Part shown: in pieces, positions 42,066 to 51,082 of the stretch
How the letters are laid out: the number at the start of each line of letters is the position of its first letter
Numbering within the stretch: the first letter of the stretch is position 1
From: JANPLD01 sp964445765
GTDB taxonomy: Bacteria; Pseudomonadota; Alphaproteobacteria; Rickettsiales; UBA8987
DNA: 64,000 nucleotides
Reading direction: 5' to 3'
Assembly (NCBI GenBank): GCA_964445765.1
Contig: CAYULD010000002.1
Coordinates: 310,001 to 374,000 of the forward strand
Notes under the pieces: generated by a model
Databases searched by the model: none
What the model saw: only the letters and a program-made list of their open reading frames with translations
What the model was told of the DNA's origin: nothing
Translations under genes and position numbers: made by a program

Positions 42066-43419
42066 ATATAAAAATTTTGCTTTTAGTTTAATTGAGCTTT
42101 CAATTGTAGTGCTTATTTTATCAGTGGTTGTCTCATCTTCATTAAATGTGATAGGCGATAAAAAAATTTCAGAAACTAATATAAAAACTGAAGAAAAGTT
42201 AAAGCATATTGCTAAAGCTCTTAAAATTTATGCTAAAGAAAATGATAGATTACCTTGTCCGATGAATATTGGCTTAACGCCAACCTCTACCAGTTTTGGT
42301 GATGAAGCAGTAGGTGGTACACCAGCAGAATGTGCAGGTGCATATGATAATAACTTAGGAACATTTGTTGGGTTTATTCCAGTAGCAGAAATTGGTTTAC
42401 CACCAGATTATTTATATGATGAATGGGGTAGGCTTATTTCATATTATATGGACGAATCAATGGCTTCCTCAATGACAACTTCAACAAATATTCCAAATAT
42501 TGATGTAAGAAATATAACCTCTTCAGGCAGTGAAAGCACTATTATGTGGCGTTATGCACTTCCTAGCGAAGTTGGAACAAATGTTTCGGATTGTAGAGAT
42601 GGTGGAACTTCTACAATTTCTGCAACAAGCACAAATATCCAAATTCCAATTTGTGCAGCATATGTATTAGTTAGCCACGGGGCTAACGGCTATAAATCAA
42701 TAAATTTTGCTGGCACTGAATTAAGTGGTGCTTTAGGTGGCACTAGAGAAGCTAATAACGCCCCAAAAACTCACGATGGTAGCAACCAACACATAAAAAT
42801 ATTCTCATTACCATTTAATAATTCTCCGGCAAGCTCATATGCTAACTATTTTGATGATATTGTAAATTTTATGTCTAAAGAAGCTATTTTAGATATTCAA
42901 TTTGGTAGCACCTCAACTAGCACCTCTACCACTTCATCAAGTACAAGCACCTCTTCTTCAACATCAAGTGGTTCTTGCACACCTTTAACAGTTAACTTAG
43001 GTGAAGCTTGCGATGAAGAGTGCTTTTTATGTAATACAGGCTTAGCTTGTTCATCAGGAACATGCATTTGCTCCCCCATTGTTTATAGTGAAACAGGAGG
43101 ACCATGTGACGATGGTTGTAATCAATGTAGCGGAGATGATGTATGCATAGATGGCATTTGTAGTTTATCAACTTGTGTAATTGAAGGTGAGGTTTGTATT
43201 TCTAATGCTGATTGCTGTGGAACGTTAAATTGTTTAGCAGGATATTGCAAGCCAGATGACTGTTCCGATATTGGAGAATCTTGTGGTGTATGTTGTTCTC
43301 CTTTTTCTTGTAATGGCTCTACTTGTGAATGTGTTCCTGAGGGTGAGCCTTGCTCTAGCGACTCACAATGCTGTTCAAATTATTGTGATGAAGGAGCTAG
43401 TGTATGTAAAAATCTTTAA
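42049..43419 (+). CDS. pseudopilin-like protein 3 with Ser/Thr linker and cysteine-rich tail
   Basis: A 456-residue protein. The N-terminus (MKALNKYKNFA-FSLIELSIVVLI) is a class III signal, but with Ala instead of Gly at -1. The pilin-like part repeats the trio's blocks: RLPCPMN, GFIPV, YDEWGRLISYY, LVSHGANGY and FDDIVNF. A linker of Ser/Thr repeats follows (about 290-308). The tail (310-456) has 30 cysteines in 147 residues in short spaced groups such as C-x5-CC, resembling disulfide-rich knottin or EGF-like repeats. The even number suggests full disulfide pairing outside the cytoplasm. Function unknown; adhesion or surface display is a guess. Confidence 0.7.
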   Translation: MKALNKYKNFAFSLIELSIVVLILSVVVSSSLNVIGDKKISETNIKTEEKLKHIAKALKIYAKENDRLPCPMNIGLTPTSTSFGDEAVGGTPAECAGAYDNNLGTFVGFIPVAEIGLPPDYLYDEWGRLISYYMDESMASSMTTSTNIPNIDVRNITSSGSESTIMWRYALPSEVGTNVSDCRDGGTSTISATSTNIQIPICAAYVLVSHGANGYKSINFAGTELSGALGGTREANNAPKTHDGSNQHIKIFSLPFNNSPASSYANYFDDIVNFMSKEAILDIQFGSTSTSTSTTSSSTSTSSSTSSGSCTPLTVNLGEACDEECFLCNTGLACSSGTCICSPIVYSETGGPCDDGCNQCSGDDVCIDGICSLSTCVIEGEVCISNADCCGTLNCLAGYCKPDDCSDIGESCGVCCSPFSCNGSTCECVPEGEPCSSDSQCCSNYCDEGASVCKNL

Positions 43420-43422
43420 ATT

Positions 43423-43857
43423 ATGAATAAGAATCACAAAATATCCATCGCCTCTGATCACGCAGGTTTTGAGCTTAAAGAATTTCTTACAGCTAAACTT
43501 AATTCTGAAAATTTTAGTATTATTGATTTAGGCACTGATAGCTTAAATTCAGTTGATTACCCAGATTACGCCAATAAAATTGCTTCAAATATTGAAAATA
43601 AAATTTCTGAATTTGGAATTTTAATTTGTGGCTCTGGCGTTGGTATTTCAATTGCAGCTAATAGAAATAAATCTGTGCGGGCGGCACTTTGCTATAGTGA
43701 TGAAATAGCCAAACTCGCCCGCCAACATAATAACGCAAATGTAATTTGCCTTGGTGCAAGATTTACAAATAATGAAGATGCACTTAAGATGGTTAAAACT
43801 TTCCTTTCAACTGAATTTGAAGGGGGAAGGCACGCTAACAGAGTTGCTAAACTATAG
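43423..43857 (+). CDS. rpiB: ribose-5-phosphate isomerase B
   Basis: RpiB interconverts ribulose- and ribose-5-phosphate. The 144-residue protein has the N-terminal IASDHAGFELK, DLGTDS with VDYPDYA, and the catalytic-Cys loop ILICGSGVGISIAANR. The NANVICLGARF and GRHANRV blocks complete the match. It starts three bases after the Cys-rich pilin-like gene, so it is probably the last gene of that transcription unit. A palindrome that could act as terminator begins two bases after the stop. Confidence 0.95.
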   Translation: MNKNHKISIASDHAGFELKEFLTAKLNSENFSIIDLGTDSLNSVDYPDYANKIASNIENKISEFGILICGSGVGISIAANRNKSVRAALCYSDEIAKLARQHNNANVICLGARFTNNEDALKMVKTFLSTEFEGGRHANRVAKL

Positions 43858-43859
43858 CT

Positions 43860-43900
43860 AGGGCGTGTCGCTTGCAACGAATTAAATGTCAACACGCCCT
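43860..43900. repeat. 41-bp palindromic unit (AGGGCGTGT...ACACGCCCT)
   Basis: Nine-base perfect inverted ends (43860-43868 and 43892-43900) enclose a 23-base centre. The unit fills most of the gap between rpiB and ETF-QO. GC-rich ends in AT-rich DNA suggest either a terminator without T-run or the paired end of a small mobile repeat. Confidence 0.55.
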
Positions 43901-43917
43901 AAACACTAAATAAATTT

Positions 43918-45546
43918 ATGCAAAGAGAAATAATGGAATTTGATATTGTAATAGTTGGTGCGGGGCCTGCTGGCTTATCTTCTGCAATAAAACTTGCTCA
44001 AATTTCAGCCGAAAAAAATCTTAACTTAAATATTTGCGTTATTGAAAAAGGCTCTGAAGTTGGGGCTCATATTCTTTCAGGAAATGTATTTGAAACTAAA
44101 GCTCTTGATGAATTAATTCCAGATTGGAAGCAAAAAAACGCCCCTCTGAATACTGAGGCAAAAGAGGATTATTTTCTATTTCTAACTAAGAAAAAACATT
44201 TTAGGCTTCCAACGCCCCCACAAATGCATAATAAGGGTAATTATATAATTTCACTCGGTAATTTATGTAGGTGGCTTGCAGAGCAAGCACAGAATTTAGG
44301 TGTTCAGATATTTCCCGGTTTTGCTGGTAGTGAAGTTATATTTGATGAAACTGAAACAAAAGTTTTGGGAATTATTACTGGTGATTTTGGCATTGCAAAA
44401 AATGGTGAGCATAAAGAATCATATCAAGCAGGGGTAGAAATTAGGGCAAAATATACCATATTTGCTGAGGGTTGTAGGGGTAGCCTAACTAAAAAATTAG
44501 AAAAGAAATTTAACCTTCGTGATAATAATAATCCACAAACTTACGCAATAGGAATAAAGGAGTTGTGGCGTATCAAAAAAGAAAAGCATCAAGCTGGAAA
44601 AATCATTCATAGTGTTGGCTGGCCAATGGATTCTAAAACTTATGGTGGCAGTTTTATTTATCACCTTGATGATGATTTAATCTCAATCGGCTATGTTATC
44701 GGGCTTGATTATAAAAACACTTATCTAAACCCTTTCAAAGAATTTCAGCGTTTTAAGCATCACCCTTATGTTGAAAAAATTTTAGAAGGCGGTGAAAGAA
44801 TTTGTTATGGTGCAAGGGCGTTAAATGAAGGTGGTTTGCAGGCTATACCAAAACTTACATTTAATGGTGGTTGCTTAATTGGTTGCACGGCTGGTTTCTT
44901 AAATGTTCCAAAAATCAAAGGCACACATACCGCAATGAAATCTGGAATGCTTGCCGCAGAAGCTATAATTGAAGCGTTAGAAAATAATTCTAGCGATATT
45001 TCATCTTATGAAGAAAAAATCCAAAATTCTTGGATATATGAAGAGCTTTACAAGGCAAGAAATATACGCCCTGCCTTTAAGTTTGGTTTATGGTTTGGTT
45101 TAATTTATTCCGCGATAGATACTTATATATTTCGTGGTAAAGTCCCTTGGACATTCAAACATCACGCAGATTATAAGCAAACCAGAACCAAAGATAAATG
45201 CAAAATTATTGAATATCCAAAACCTGATAATAAAATTAGCTTTGATTTGCTTTCCTCTGTTTTTCTTTCAGGCACTAACCACGAGGAAGATCAGCCAGCA
45301 CATCTGAAATTAACTGATATTTCAAAAGCGGTTGAATATAATCTTAAACATTATGATGCACCAGAGCAAAGATATTGCCCAGCTGGCGTTTATGAGTTTA
45401 TAAAAGATGAGCAAGGCAATGATAAATTGCAAATAAATGCTCAAAATTGTGTGCATTGCAAAACTTGCGATATTAAAGATGTTACCCAAAATATAAATTG
45501 GCACACCCCTGAAGGCGGTGGCGGCCCTAATTATCCAAATATGTAG
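43918..45546 (+). CDS. electron transfer flavoprotein-ubiquinone oxidoreductase
   Basis: ETF-QO passes electrons from fatty-acid and amino-acid dehydrogenases, through ETF, to ubiquinone at the inner membrane. The 542-residue protein has the FAD Rossmann motif VGAGPAGLSSAIKLAQ, VIEKGSEVGAHILSG and the ubiquinone-site region GGLQAIPKLTFNGGCLIGC. A C-terminal [4Fe-4S] domain carries the ligands in YCPAGVYEF and NAQNCVHCKTCDIKD. The ending TPEGGGGPNYPNM is typical. Genes for ETF itself are not in the window. Presence implies an aerobic respiratory chain. Confidence 0.95.
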   Translation: MQREIMEFDIVIVGAGPAGLSSAIKLAQISAEKNLNLNICVIEKGSEVGAHILSGNVFETKALDELIPDWKQKNAPLNTEAKEDYFLFLTKKKHFRLPTPPQMHNKGNYIISLGNLCRWLAEQAQNLGVQIFPGFAGSEVIFDETETKVLGIITGDFGIAKNGEHKESYQAGVEIRAKYTIFAEGCRGSLTKKLEKKFNLRDNNNPQTYAIGIKELWRIKKEKHQAGKIIHSVGWPMDSKTYGGSFIYHLDDDLISIGYVIGLDYKNTYLNPFKEFQRFKHHPYVEKILEGGERICYGARALNEGGLQAIPKLTFNGGCLIGCTAGFLNVPKIKGTHTAMKSGMLAAEAIIEALENNSSDISSYEEKIQNSWIYEELYKARNIRPAFKFGLWFGLIYSAIDTYIFRGKVPWTFKHHADYKQTRTKDKCKIIEYPKPDNKISFDLLSSVFLSGTNHEEDQPAHLKLTDISKAVEYNLKHYDAPEQRYCPAGVYEFIKDEQGNDKLQINAQNCVHCKTCDIKDVTQNINWHTPEGGGGPNYPNM

Positions 45547-45549
45547 TTT

Positions 45550-46539
45550 TCAATTAGCTTTTTCTATTGCTGTGAGAATTGATTTTATATCTTTAGGGTA
45601 GGGTGCTTGAAAACTTAGCCTTTCTAATGTTTCTGGGTGATCAAATGATATTTCATAAGCGTGTAAAAACTGCCTATTGAAGCTCTCAAATTTTTCTAAA
45701 ATTTTGGTAGGTATTGAGCCAATCTTCTTTTGGTTTTGATTGCCACTATAAACTTTATCGCCAATGACGGGCATTCCGAGATGCTCCATATGAACACGAA
45801 TTTGGTGGGTTCTGCCAGTTTCTAGTGTAACTTCTAGCAATGAAATTGCCCCATCAAAAAAGCTATTTAGCAATTTATATTTTGTAATTGCAACTTTGCC
45901 AGATGTCTTAAAAACTGCTCTTTTTTTGCGATCTACAGGGTGCCTGCCGATATTGGTTTGCAAATTTCCTGCTATCATTTTTGGCTTATTCCATACTAGC
46001 GTATGATAAATTCTTTTGGCGGTTCGCTCTTTAATTTGGTTAGCAAGCTCACGATGTGTGTAATCATCTTTTGCAATAAGTAAAACGCCGGTTGTATCTC
46101 TATCCAAGCGATGCACAATTCCAGCCCTCGCTTTGCCATTTAGCATAGATAAATTATTTTTATATTTATGAATTAAGGCGTTAACCAAAGTATCTTTATG
46201 ATTGCCAGCCCCGGGGTGAATGGTTAAGCCGGCTTGTTTATTAATAACTAATAAAAAATCATCTTCATATAAAATATTAATTTTTATATCTGAATTTGGC
46301 TCAATTTTATTATGGTTATTTTCACTTGATGGAATTTTACTATCTACAGAAATTTCAATAAAATCGCCAGTTTTTAGCTTTTCAGAGATATTATCACAAA
46401 CTTTCCCATTAAGATTTAATTGCAAATTTTTGATAATTTTTTGTGCTAGACTTCTTGAAATTCTAGGGTTTATAAGGCTAATTGCTTTATCAAGCCTTAA
46501 GCCATTATGGGTTTCTTCTATGTAAAATTGATTTTGCAT
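45550..46539 (-). CDS. rluD: RluD-type 23S rRNA pseudouridine synthase
   Basis: RluD makes pseudouridines in helix 69 of 23S rRNA. The 329-residue protein has an N-terminal S4 RNA-binding domain (LRLDKAISLINPRISRSLAQ), the catalytic Asp in HRLDRDTTGVLLIAK, and the TGRTHQIRVHMEHLGMPVIGD block. The family includes RluC/RluA paralogues; the length and S4 domain favour RluD. Divergent from secA across 59 bases. Confidence 0.88.
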   Translation of the reverse strand: MQNQFYIEETHNGLRLDKAISLINPRISRSLAQKIIKNLQLNLNGKVCDNISEKLKTGDFIEISVDSKIPSSENNHNKIEPNSDIKINILYEDDFLLVINKQAGLTIHPGAGNHKDTLVNALIHKYKNNLSMLNGKARAGIVHRLDRDTTGVLLIAKDDYTHRELANQIKERTAKRIYHTLVWNKPKMIAGNLQTNIGRHPVDRKKRAVFKTSGKVAITKYKLLNSFFDGAISLLEVTLETGRTHQIRVHMEHLGMPVIGDKVYSGNQNQKKIGSIPTKILEKFESFNRQFLHAYEISFDHPETLERLSFQAPYPKDIKSILTAIEKAN

Positions 46540-46544
46540 TTATA

Positions 46545-46575
46545 TTGCGACACTTAAAAATCTAATCTATATAAT
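46545..46575 (+). promoter_or_regulatory. candidate secA promoter
   Basis: TATAAT at 46570-46575 is preceded by TTGCGA at 46545-46550 with a spacing of 19, longer than ideal. It lies in the 59-base gap between rluD and secA. The -10 box is perfect, the -35 box weak. Confidence 0.3.
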
Positions 46576-46598
46576 CATTTCAAAACAAAAGTTAAAAA

Positions 46599-49370
46599 AT
46601 GTTTTCTAGTTTATTAAAATCTATTTTTGGCACTTCTAACGAAAGATATTTGAAATCATTATCAAATATCGTTGAGAAAATAAACTCTTTTGAGCCCGAT
46701 TTGCAAATTCTTTCTGATGAACAGCTTGCTAATAAAACTATTTACTTCAAAGAAAAACTGGCAGAAGGGCATAGCCTTGATGATATTCTGCCGGAGGTTT
46801 TTGCAGTTGTTCGTGAAACTTCCAAAAGGGTTCTAGGGCAAAGGCATTATGATGTTCAGTTAATAGGTGGCATAGTTTTACATCAAGGAAAAATTGCTGA
46901 AATGCGAACCGGTGAAGGCAAAACCCTTGTTGCAACGCTCGCAACTTACTTAAATGCATTATCTGGTAAAGGTGTTCACATTGTAACGGTGAATGATTAT
47001 CTTGCAAAGAGAGATGCAGAGTGGATGGGGAAAATCTATAGGTTTCTTGGGCTTTCTGTGGGTGTAATTATTCACGGGCAGACTGATAATGAGAAAAAAC
47101 AAGCCTATAATTGCGATATAACTTATGGCACGAATAATGAATATGGGTTTGATTATCTGCGTGATAATATGAAATTTTCACTAGATGAAATGGTGCAACG
47201 CCCTTTTAATTTCGCAATTATTGATGAAGTTGATAGTATTTTAATTGATGAAGCAAGAACACCTTTAATAATCTCAGGCCCTGTAGAAGATAGAAGTGAT
47301 TTATACCAAAAAATAAATAAATATATCCCTAAACTAGAAGAAAAAGATTTTGAAAAAGATGAAAAAAACCATTCAATAGTTTTAACTGAAGAAGGCAATA
47401 ATAAATTAGAAATTTTATTCAGGGAAGATGGGATTATAAGGCAGGCTTCAACCCTATATGATGTTGAGAATTTAAGCGTTGTCCATCACGCAAACCAAGC
47501 CCTAAAAGCCCATAAATTATTCACTCGTGATAAAGATTATTTAGTTAAAGAAGGCAAAATTTTAATCATTGATGAATTTACTGGCAGGGTGCTTGAAGGT
47601 AGAAGATATTCTGACGGTTTGCATCAAGCGATTGAAGCTAAAGAAAATGTTAAAATTCAGAGTGAAAACCAAACGCTTGCTTCAATAACTTTCCAAAATT
47701 ATTTTAGGTTATACCCAAAACTTGGCGGTATGACAGGCACTGCAAGCACTGAAGCGGCAGAGTTTCAAGATATTTATAATTTAGAAGTTATTGAAATTCC
47801 AACCAATAAACCTGTTGCTAGAATTGATGATGAAGATAATATTTATCGCACTGAGCAAGAAAAATTTGAAGCAATAACAAAATTAATTATTGAGGCAAAT
47901 AAGAAAAATCAGCCAGTTTTAGCTGGAACAGCAAGTGTTGAAAAATCAGAGCTTCTTTCAAAGCATCTCAAAAAAGCTGGCATAAAACATTATATTCTAA
48001 ATGCAAAACAGCACGAAAAAGAAGCCTATGTTATCGCACAAGCAGGCAGGCCCGCTGCGGTAATGGTTGCAACTAATATGGCAGGCAGAGGCACAGATAT
48101 TCAGCTAGGTGGCAACCCAGATTTACTAATTGAAGAAAAAATTCTACAACTTAAGCAATCAGGCATTACAGATACAAAAATTTTTGAAGATGCCGCAAAT
48201 AAAATCAAATCAGAAGTTGAGAGGGATAAAGAAATTGTAAAACAAGCAGGTGGGCTTTGTGTTATAGGAACAGAAAGGCACGAAAGCAGAAGAATAGATA
48301 ATCAGCTTCGTGGAAGATCTGGCAGACAGGGCGACCCTGGCTATTCAAAGTTTTTCTTATCAGCAGAAGATGATTTAATCAGAATTTTTGGTGCAGATAA
48401 AAAAATGGATTGGGTGCTTGGTAAAATGGGAACACCGGGTGAGCCAATAGAACATCCGCTAATTACCAGAATGATGGAAAAAGCCCAAGGCAGGGTAGAA
48501 GCTAGAAACTATGAAATCCGAAAAAATCTTCTTAAATTTGATGATGTAATGAACGAGCAACGCAAAGTTATTTATGATCAACGCATAAATATTATGCGAT
48601 CAGAAAATGTTCGTGAAAAAGTTACTGAAATTATTGATGCAAGCCTTGATAAAATTGTAAGTAATTATATCCCTAAAAATTCATATAAAGAGCAATGGCA
48701 AATTGATTCTCTAAAAATTGATGTAAACAGAATTTTTGGCTTTAACCCTGATGTTTCAAAATGGTTGCAAGATGATGAAATTGATGATGAAAAAATCTTT
48801 AATTTAATTTTTGATGAGTTAGAGAATTTTATCAAAAATAGAGATAAAGAATTTTCTCAAGAATCAATGTTTGACTTGGAAAAACGCATTATGCTATTTA
48901 GTTTAGATGAAGTTTGGAAGGAGCATCTGCACTTTTTAGATATGCTAAGGCAGGGTATTAATTTAAGATCATACGCACAAAAAGATCCTCTTAATGAATA
49001 TAAGCAAGAAGCATTTGAGGCTTTTGGCTTAATGATTGAAAGTTTTAACGAAAAGTTTTTAACAAGGCTTTTCCATATTCATATTCAAAATGATGAGGAA
49101 ATTGCTGAGGAATTTAGGAGGTTGCAAGAGCAGAAAAACCAAAAAATTCACGCCACCCATATTGATCCAAATAGCAAATTTGGCTTTTCAGGCTCACAAA
49201 TAAACACCAGTGAAAATGCTTCAAGACAAGCACAAATTACTATTCGCACGCATATTAAAGCGGAAGATAGAAACCCATCTGACCCAAGCACTTGGGGTAA
49301 AGTATCAAGAAATGAACCTTGCCCTTGTGGAAGTGGCTTAAAATATAAAAACTGCCACGGAAAAGTGTAA
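46599..49370 (+). CDS. secA: preprotein translocase ATPase SecA
   Basis: SecA drives export of unfolded proteins through SecYEG. The 923-residue protein has Walker A MRTGEGKT, the DEVDSILIDEARTPLIISG motor block, the GMTGTA segment and VATNMAGRGTDIQLGG. RIDNQLRGRSGRQGDPG and the helical scaffold follow. The C-terminal zinc-binding tail CPCGSGLKYKNCHG, which binds SecB and lipids, is intact. It would handle the signal-peptide proteins noted elsewhere here. Confidence 0.97.
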   Translation: MFSSLLKSIFGTSNERYLKSLSNIVEKINSFEPDLQILSDEQLANKTIYFKEKLAEGHSLDDILPEVFAVVRETSKRVLGQRHYDVQLIGGIVLHQGKIAEMRTGEGKTLVATLATYLNALSGKGVHIVTVNDYLAKRDAEWMGKIYRFLGLSVGVIIHGQTDNEKKQAYNCDITYGTNNEYGFDYLRDNMKFSLDEMVQRPFNFAIIDEVDSILIDEARTPLIISGPVEDRSDLYQKINKYIPKLEEKDFEKDEKNHSIVLTEEGNNKLEILFREDGIIRQASTLYDVENLSVVHHANQALKAHKLFTRDKDYLVKEGKILIIDEFTGRVLEGRRYSDGLHQAIEAKENVKIQSENQTLASITFQNYFRLYPKLGGMTGTASTEAAEFQDIYNLEVIEIPTNKPVARIDDEDNIYRTEQEKFEAITKLIIEANKKNQPVLAGTASVEKSELLSKHLKKAGIKHYILNAKQHEKEAYVIAQAGRPAAVMVATNMAGRGTDIQLGGNPDLLIEEKILQLKQSGITDTKIFEDAANKIKSEVERDKEIVKQAGGLCVIGTERHESRRIDNQLRGRSGRQGDPGYSKFFLSAEDDLIRIFGADKKMDWVLGKMGTPGEPIEHPLITRMMEKAQGRVEARNYEIRKNLLKFDDVMNEQRKVIYDQRINIMRSENVREKVTEIIDASLDKIVSNYIPKNSYKEQWQIDSLKIDVNRIFGFNPDVSKWLQDDEIDDEKIFNLIFDELENFIKNRDKEFSQESMFDLEKRIMLFSLDEVWKEHLHFLDMLRQGINLRSYAQKDPLNEYKQEAFEAFGLMIESFNEKFLTRLFHIHIQNDEEIAEEFRRLQEQKNQKIHATHIDPNSKFGFSGSQINTSENASRQAQITIRTHIKAEDRNPSDPSTWGKVSRNEPCPCGSGLKYKNCHGKV

Positions 49371-49399
49371 ATTGTTTTTACTGTTTGAAAAAAATTTAA

Positions 49400-49852
49400 T
49401 TAATAAGTTGTAGAAACTTGGTCTGTCCAGAAAACTTCTAGTTTTTTCATAACTGCAAAAGATGCTTCAATCTCAGCTTTACTGATGTTAAATTCAGATA
49501 TCTTTTTAAGATTATCATCAAATAACTCATCAATTACTTTACAAAGCTCAACGCCTTTATCAGATAACCTAATTTTGATTGTTCTTTTATCGTGTGGTGA
49601 TCTTTCTTGTAAAACATAACCTGTTTCAACAAGTTTTTTAAGATTATATGAAACATTTGAACCTAAATAATAACCCCTATTTGTAAGCTCACCAATAGTG
49701 AGAATAGTATCACCAATATTGTAAAGAATAAGAGTTTGAACGTTGTTTATTTCTTCAATGCCTTTTCTATCAAGTTTGCTTTTAACTACATCAAGAAACC
49801 TTCTGTGAAGTCTTTCAATTGATAAAATTAGGGATAAATATTCTTGCTTCAT
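49400..49852 (-). CDS. MarR-family regulator, LdtR-like
   Basis: A 150-residue winged-helix regulator. The N-terminal MKQEYLSLILSIERLHRRFLDVVK, the segment GELTNRGYYLGSNVSYNLKKL and the wing ERSPHDKRTIKIRLSDKG closely resemble LdtR-type MarR proteins of Alphaproteobacteria. In Liberibacter and relatives these control an L,D-transpeptidase and stress tolerance. The recognition-helix region is well conserved. No ldtP-like gene is visible next to it; its targets here are unknown. It is transcribed away from the bicarbonate permease with 166 bases between them. Confidence 0.8.
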   Translation of the reverse strand: MKQEYLSLILSIERLHRRFLDVVKSKLDRKGIEEINNVQTLILYNIGDTILTIGELTNRGYYLGSNVSYNLKKLVETGYVLQERSPHDKRTIKIRLSDKGVELCKVIDELFDDNLKKISEFNISKAEIEASFAVMKKLEVFWTDQVSTTY

Positions 49853-50018
49853 AAATTTGCGTTTGGTTTATTAATTTTTTAAGCGTTACAAAACACACTT
49901 ATTTTTTCAGCAAACTAATACTAATAAAATTCTTCTGCAACAATAAAAATTAAAATCTAAAATATATTAACTATAAATTTAGCATTTATGATAATAATTT
50001 GGCTATATAGCAACATTA

Positions 50019-51002
50019 TTATTTAATAAACATTTCAGCTAAATAATGGTAAAAAGGTATTCCAAAAATTAGATTAAATGGAAATGTAATACATAAGCTC
50101 ATAGTTATATAATAAGCAGGGTTGGCTTGTGGCAGTGCAATTTTTAATGCCGCAGGAACTGCTATGTAAGATGCACTTGCACATAAAACGGCTAGTAAAA
50201 CTGAGTTGCCAAAATCAAAACCAAAAATACTACTTATTAAAAGTGATAAGCTGGCAGATATTACAGGCATATATATTCCAAATATTACCAAAGAGGGCGT
50301 AAATGAAGATATATTTTTTAATTGCTTTGAAGAAACCAAGCCAAGCTCAAGTAAAAATAGGCATAATATACCATAAAATGGGTCAACTAAATAAGGCTTA
50401 ACAACCGCTATGCCATTAGGGTTCGCAGTTATACCAATTATAACGCCACCAACTAATAATAATATTGAGCCATTCAGGAAAACTTCTTTCAAGATTTTAG
50501 AAGAAAGTAGCCTTTCTTTTTGTTCACCAGCAAGCCTTTGGCTTCTTTTAGCTAAGATTAATGCAGATACGATAGCTGGGGATTCCATAAGGGCAGCAAG
50601 CGATAATACATAGCCATCAAAATGAATATTTTTGCTTTTCAAAAAACCCATTCCAACACTAAATGTAACCATACTAATTGAGCCATAATGTGCAGAAACC
50701 GCGGATGCATCAAGCCTAGAAAGTTTAGTGGTTTTTCTTAAGAAAAAATATGCTAAAAATGGGATAAGAAAACCCAAGCCAACGCCAACAATTAATATGG
50801 TTATAATTTCTGTGAAAGGGGTTTTACTATTATTAATTTCCATACCACCTTTTAATCCAATAGCTAGCATAAGGTAAATTGAGAGTGCTTTGGTAAAGGC
50901 TTCAGGAATTTCAAGATCTGACTTAAAAAAGCCCGCCAGCATTCCTAATATGAAAAGTTGAATAAAGGGGGAGGTTACAATATTAAGAAATGAATCAAGC
51001 AT
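50019..51002 (-). CDS. sbtA: SbtA-type sodium-dependent bicarbonate permease
   Basis: A 327-residue inner-membrane protein with about ten hydrophobic helices in two inverted halves. Blocks such as LSIYLMLAIGLKGG, DASAVSAHYGSISMVTFSVG, MESPAIVSALIL and LELGLVSSKQL with ASASYIAVPAA identify the SbtA family, known from cyanobacteria as a high-affinity Na+/HCO3- symporter. Its gene follows that of an iota-type carbonic anhydrase by 80 bases on the same strand. The pair forms a bicarbonate-supply unit, presumably for anaplerotic carboxylations and purine or fatty-acid synthesis rather than CO2 fixation. Confidence 0.85.
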   Translation of the reverse strand: MLDSFLNIVTSPFIQLFILGMLAGFFKSDLEIPEAFTKALSIYLMLAIGLKGGMEINNSKTPFTEIITILIVGVGLGFLIPFLAYFFLRKTTKLSRLDASAVSAHYGSISMVTFSVGMGFLKSKNIHFDGYVLSLAALMESPAIVSALILAKRSQRLAGEQKERLLSSKILKEVFLNGSILLLVGGVIIGITANPNGIAVVKPYLVDPFYGILCLFLLELGLVSSKQLKNISSFTPSLVIFGIYMPVISASLSLLISSIFGFDFGNSVLLAVLCASASYIAVPAALKIALPQANPAYYITMSLCITFPFNLIFGIPFYHYLAEMFIK

Positions 51003-51037
51003 ATTTTTTACTATTTATTATTACTAATTTTGTGATT

Positions 51038-51063
51038 ATGGCTGAGGCAAGAGCCCCAGCCAT
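51038..51063. other. intercistronic hairpin between carbonic anhydrase and sbtA
   Basis: ATGGCTG at 51038-51044 pairs perfectly with CAGCCAT at 51057-51063. Inner bases (AGGC/GCCC) extend the stem past one mismatch around an AAGA loop. Such a hairpin could lower downstream expression or protect the upstream mRNA segment. No T-run follows in the direction of transcription. Confidence 0.5.
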
Positions 51064-51082
51064 TTTATAATTACTTGTTAGT

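Noticed and set aside
40616..43419. Complete type IV pilus or type II secretion operon.
   Set aside because: Only pilin-like subunits are present; no ATPase, platform protein, secretin or prepilin peptidase gene is encoded in the window.
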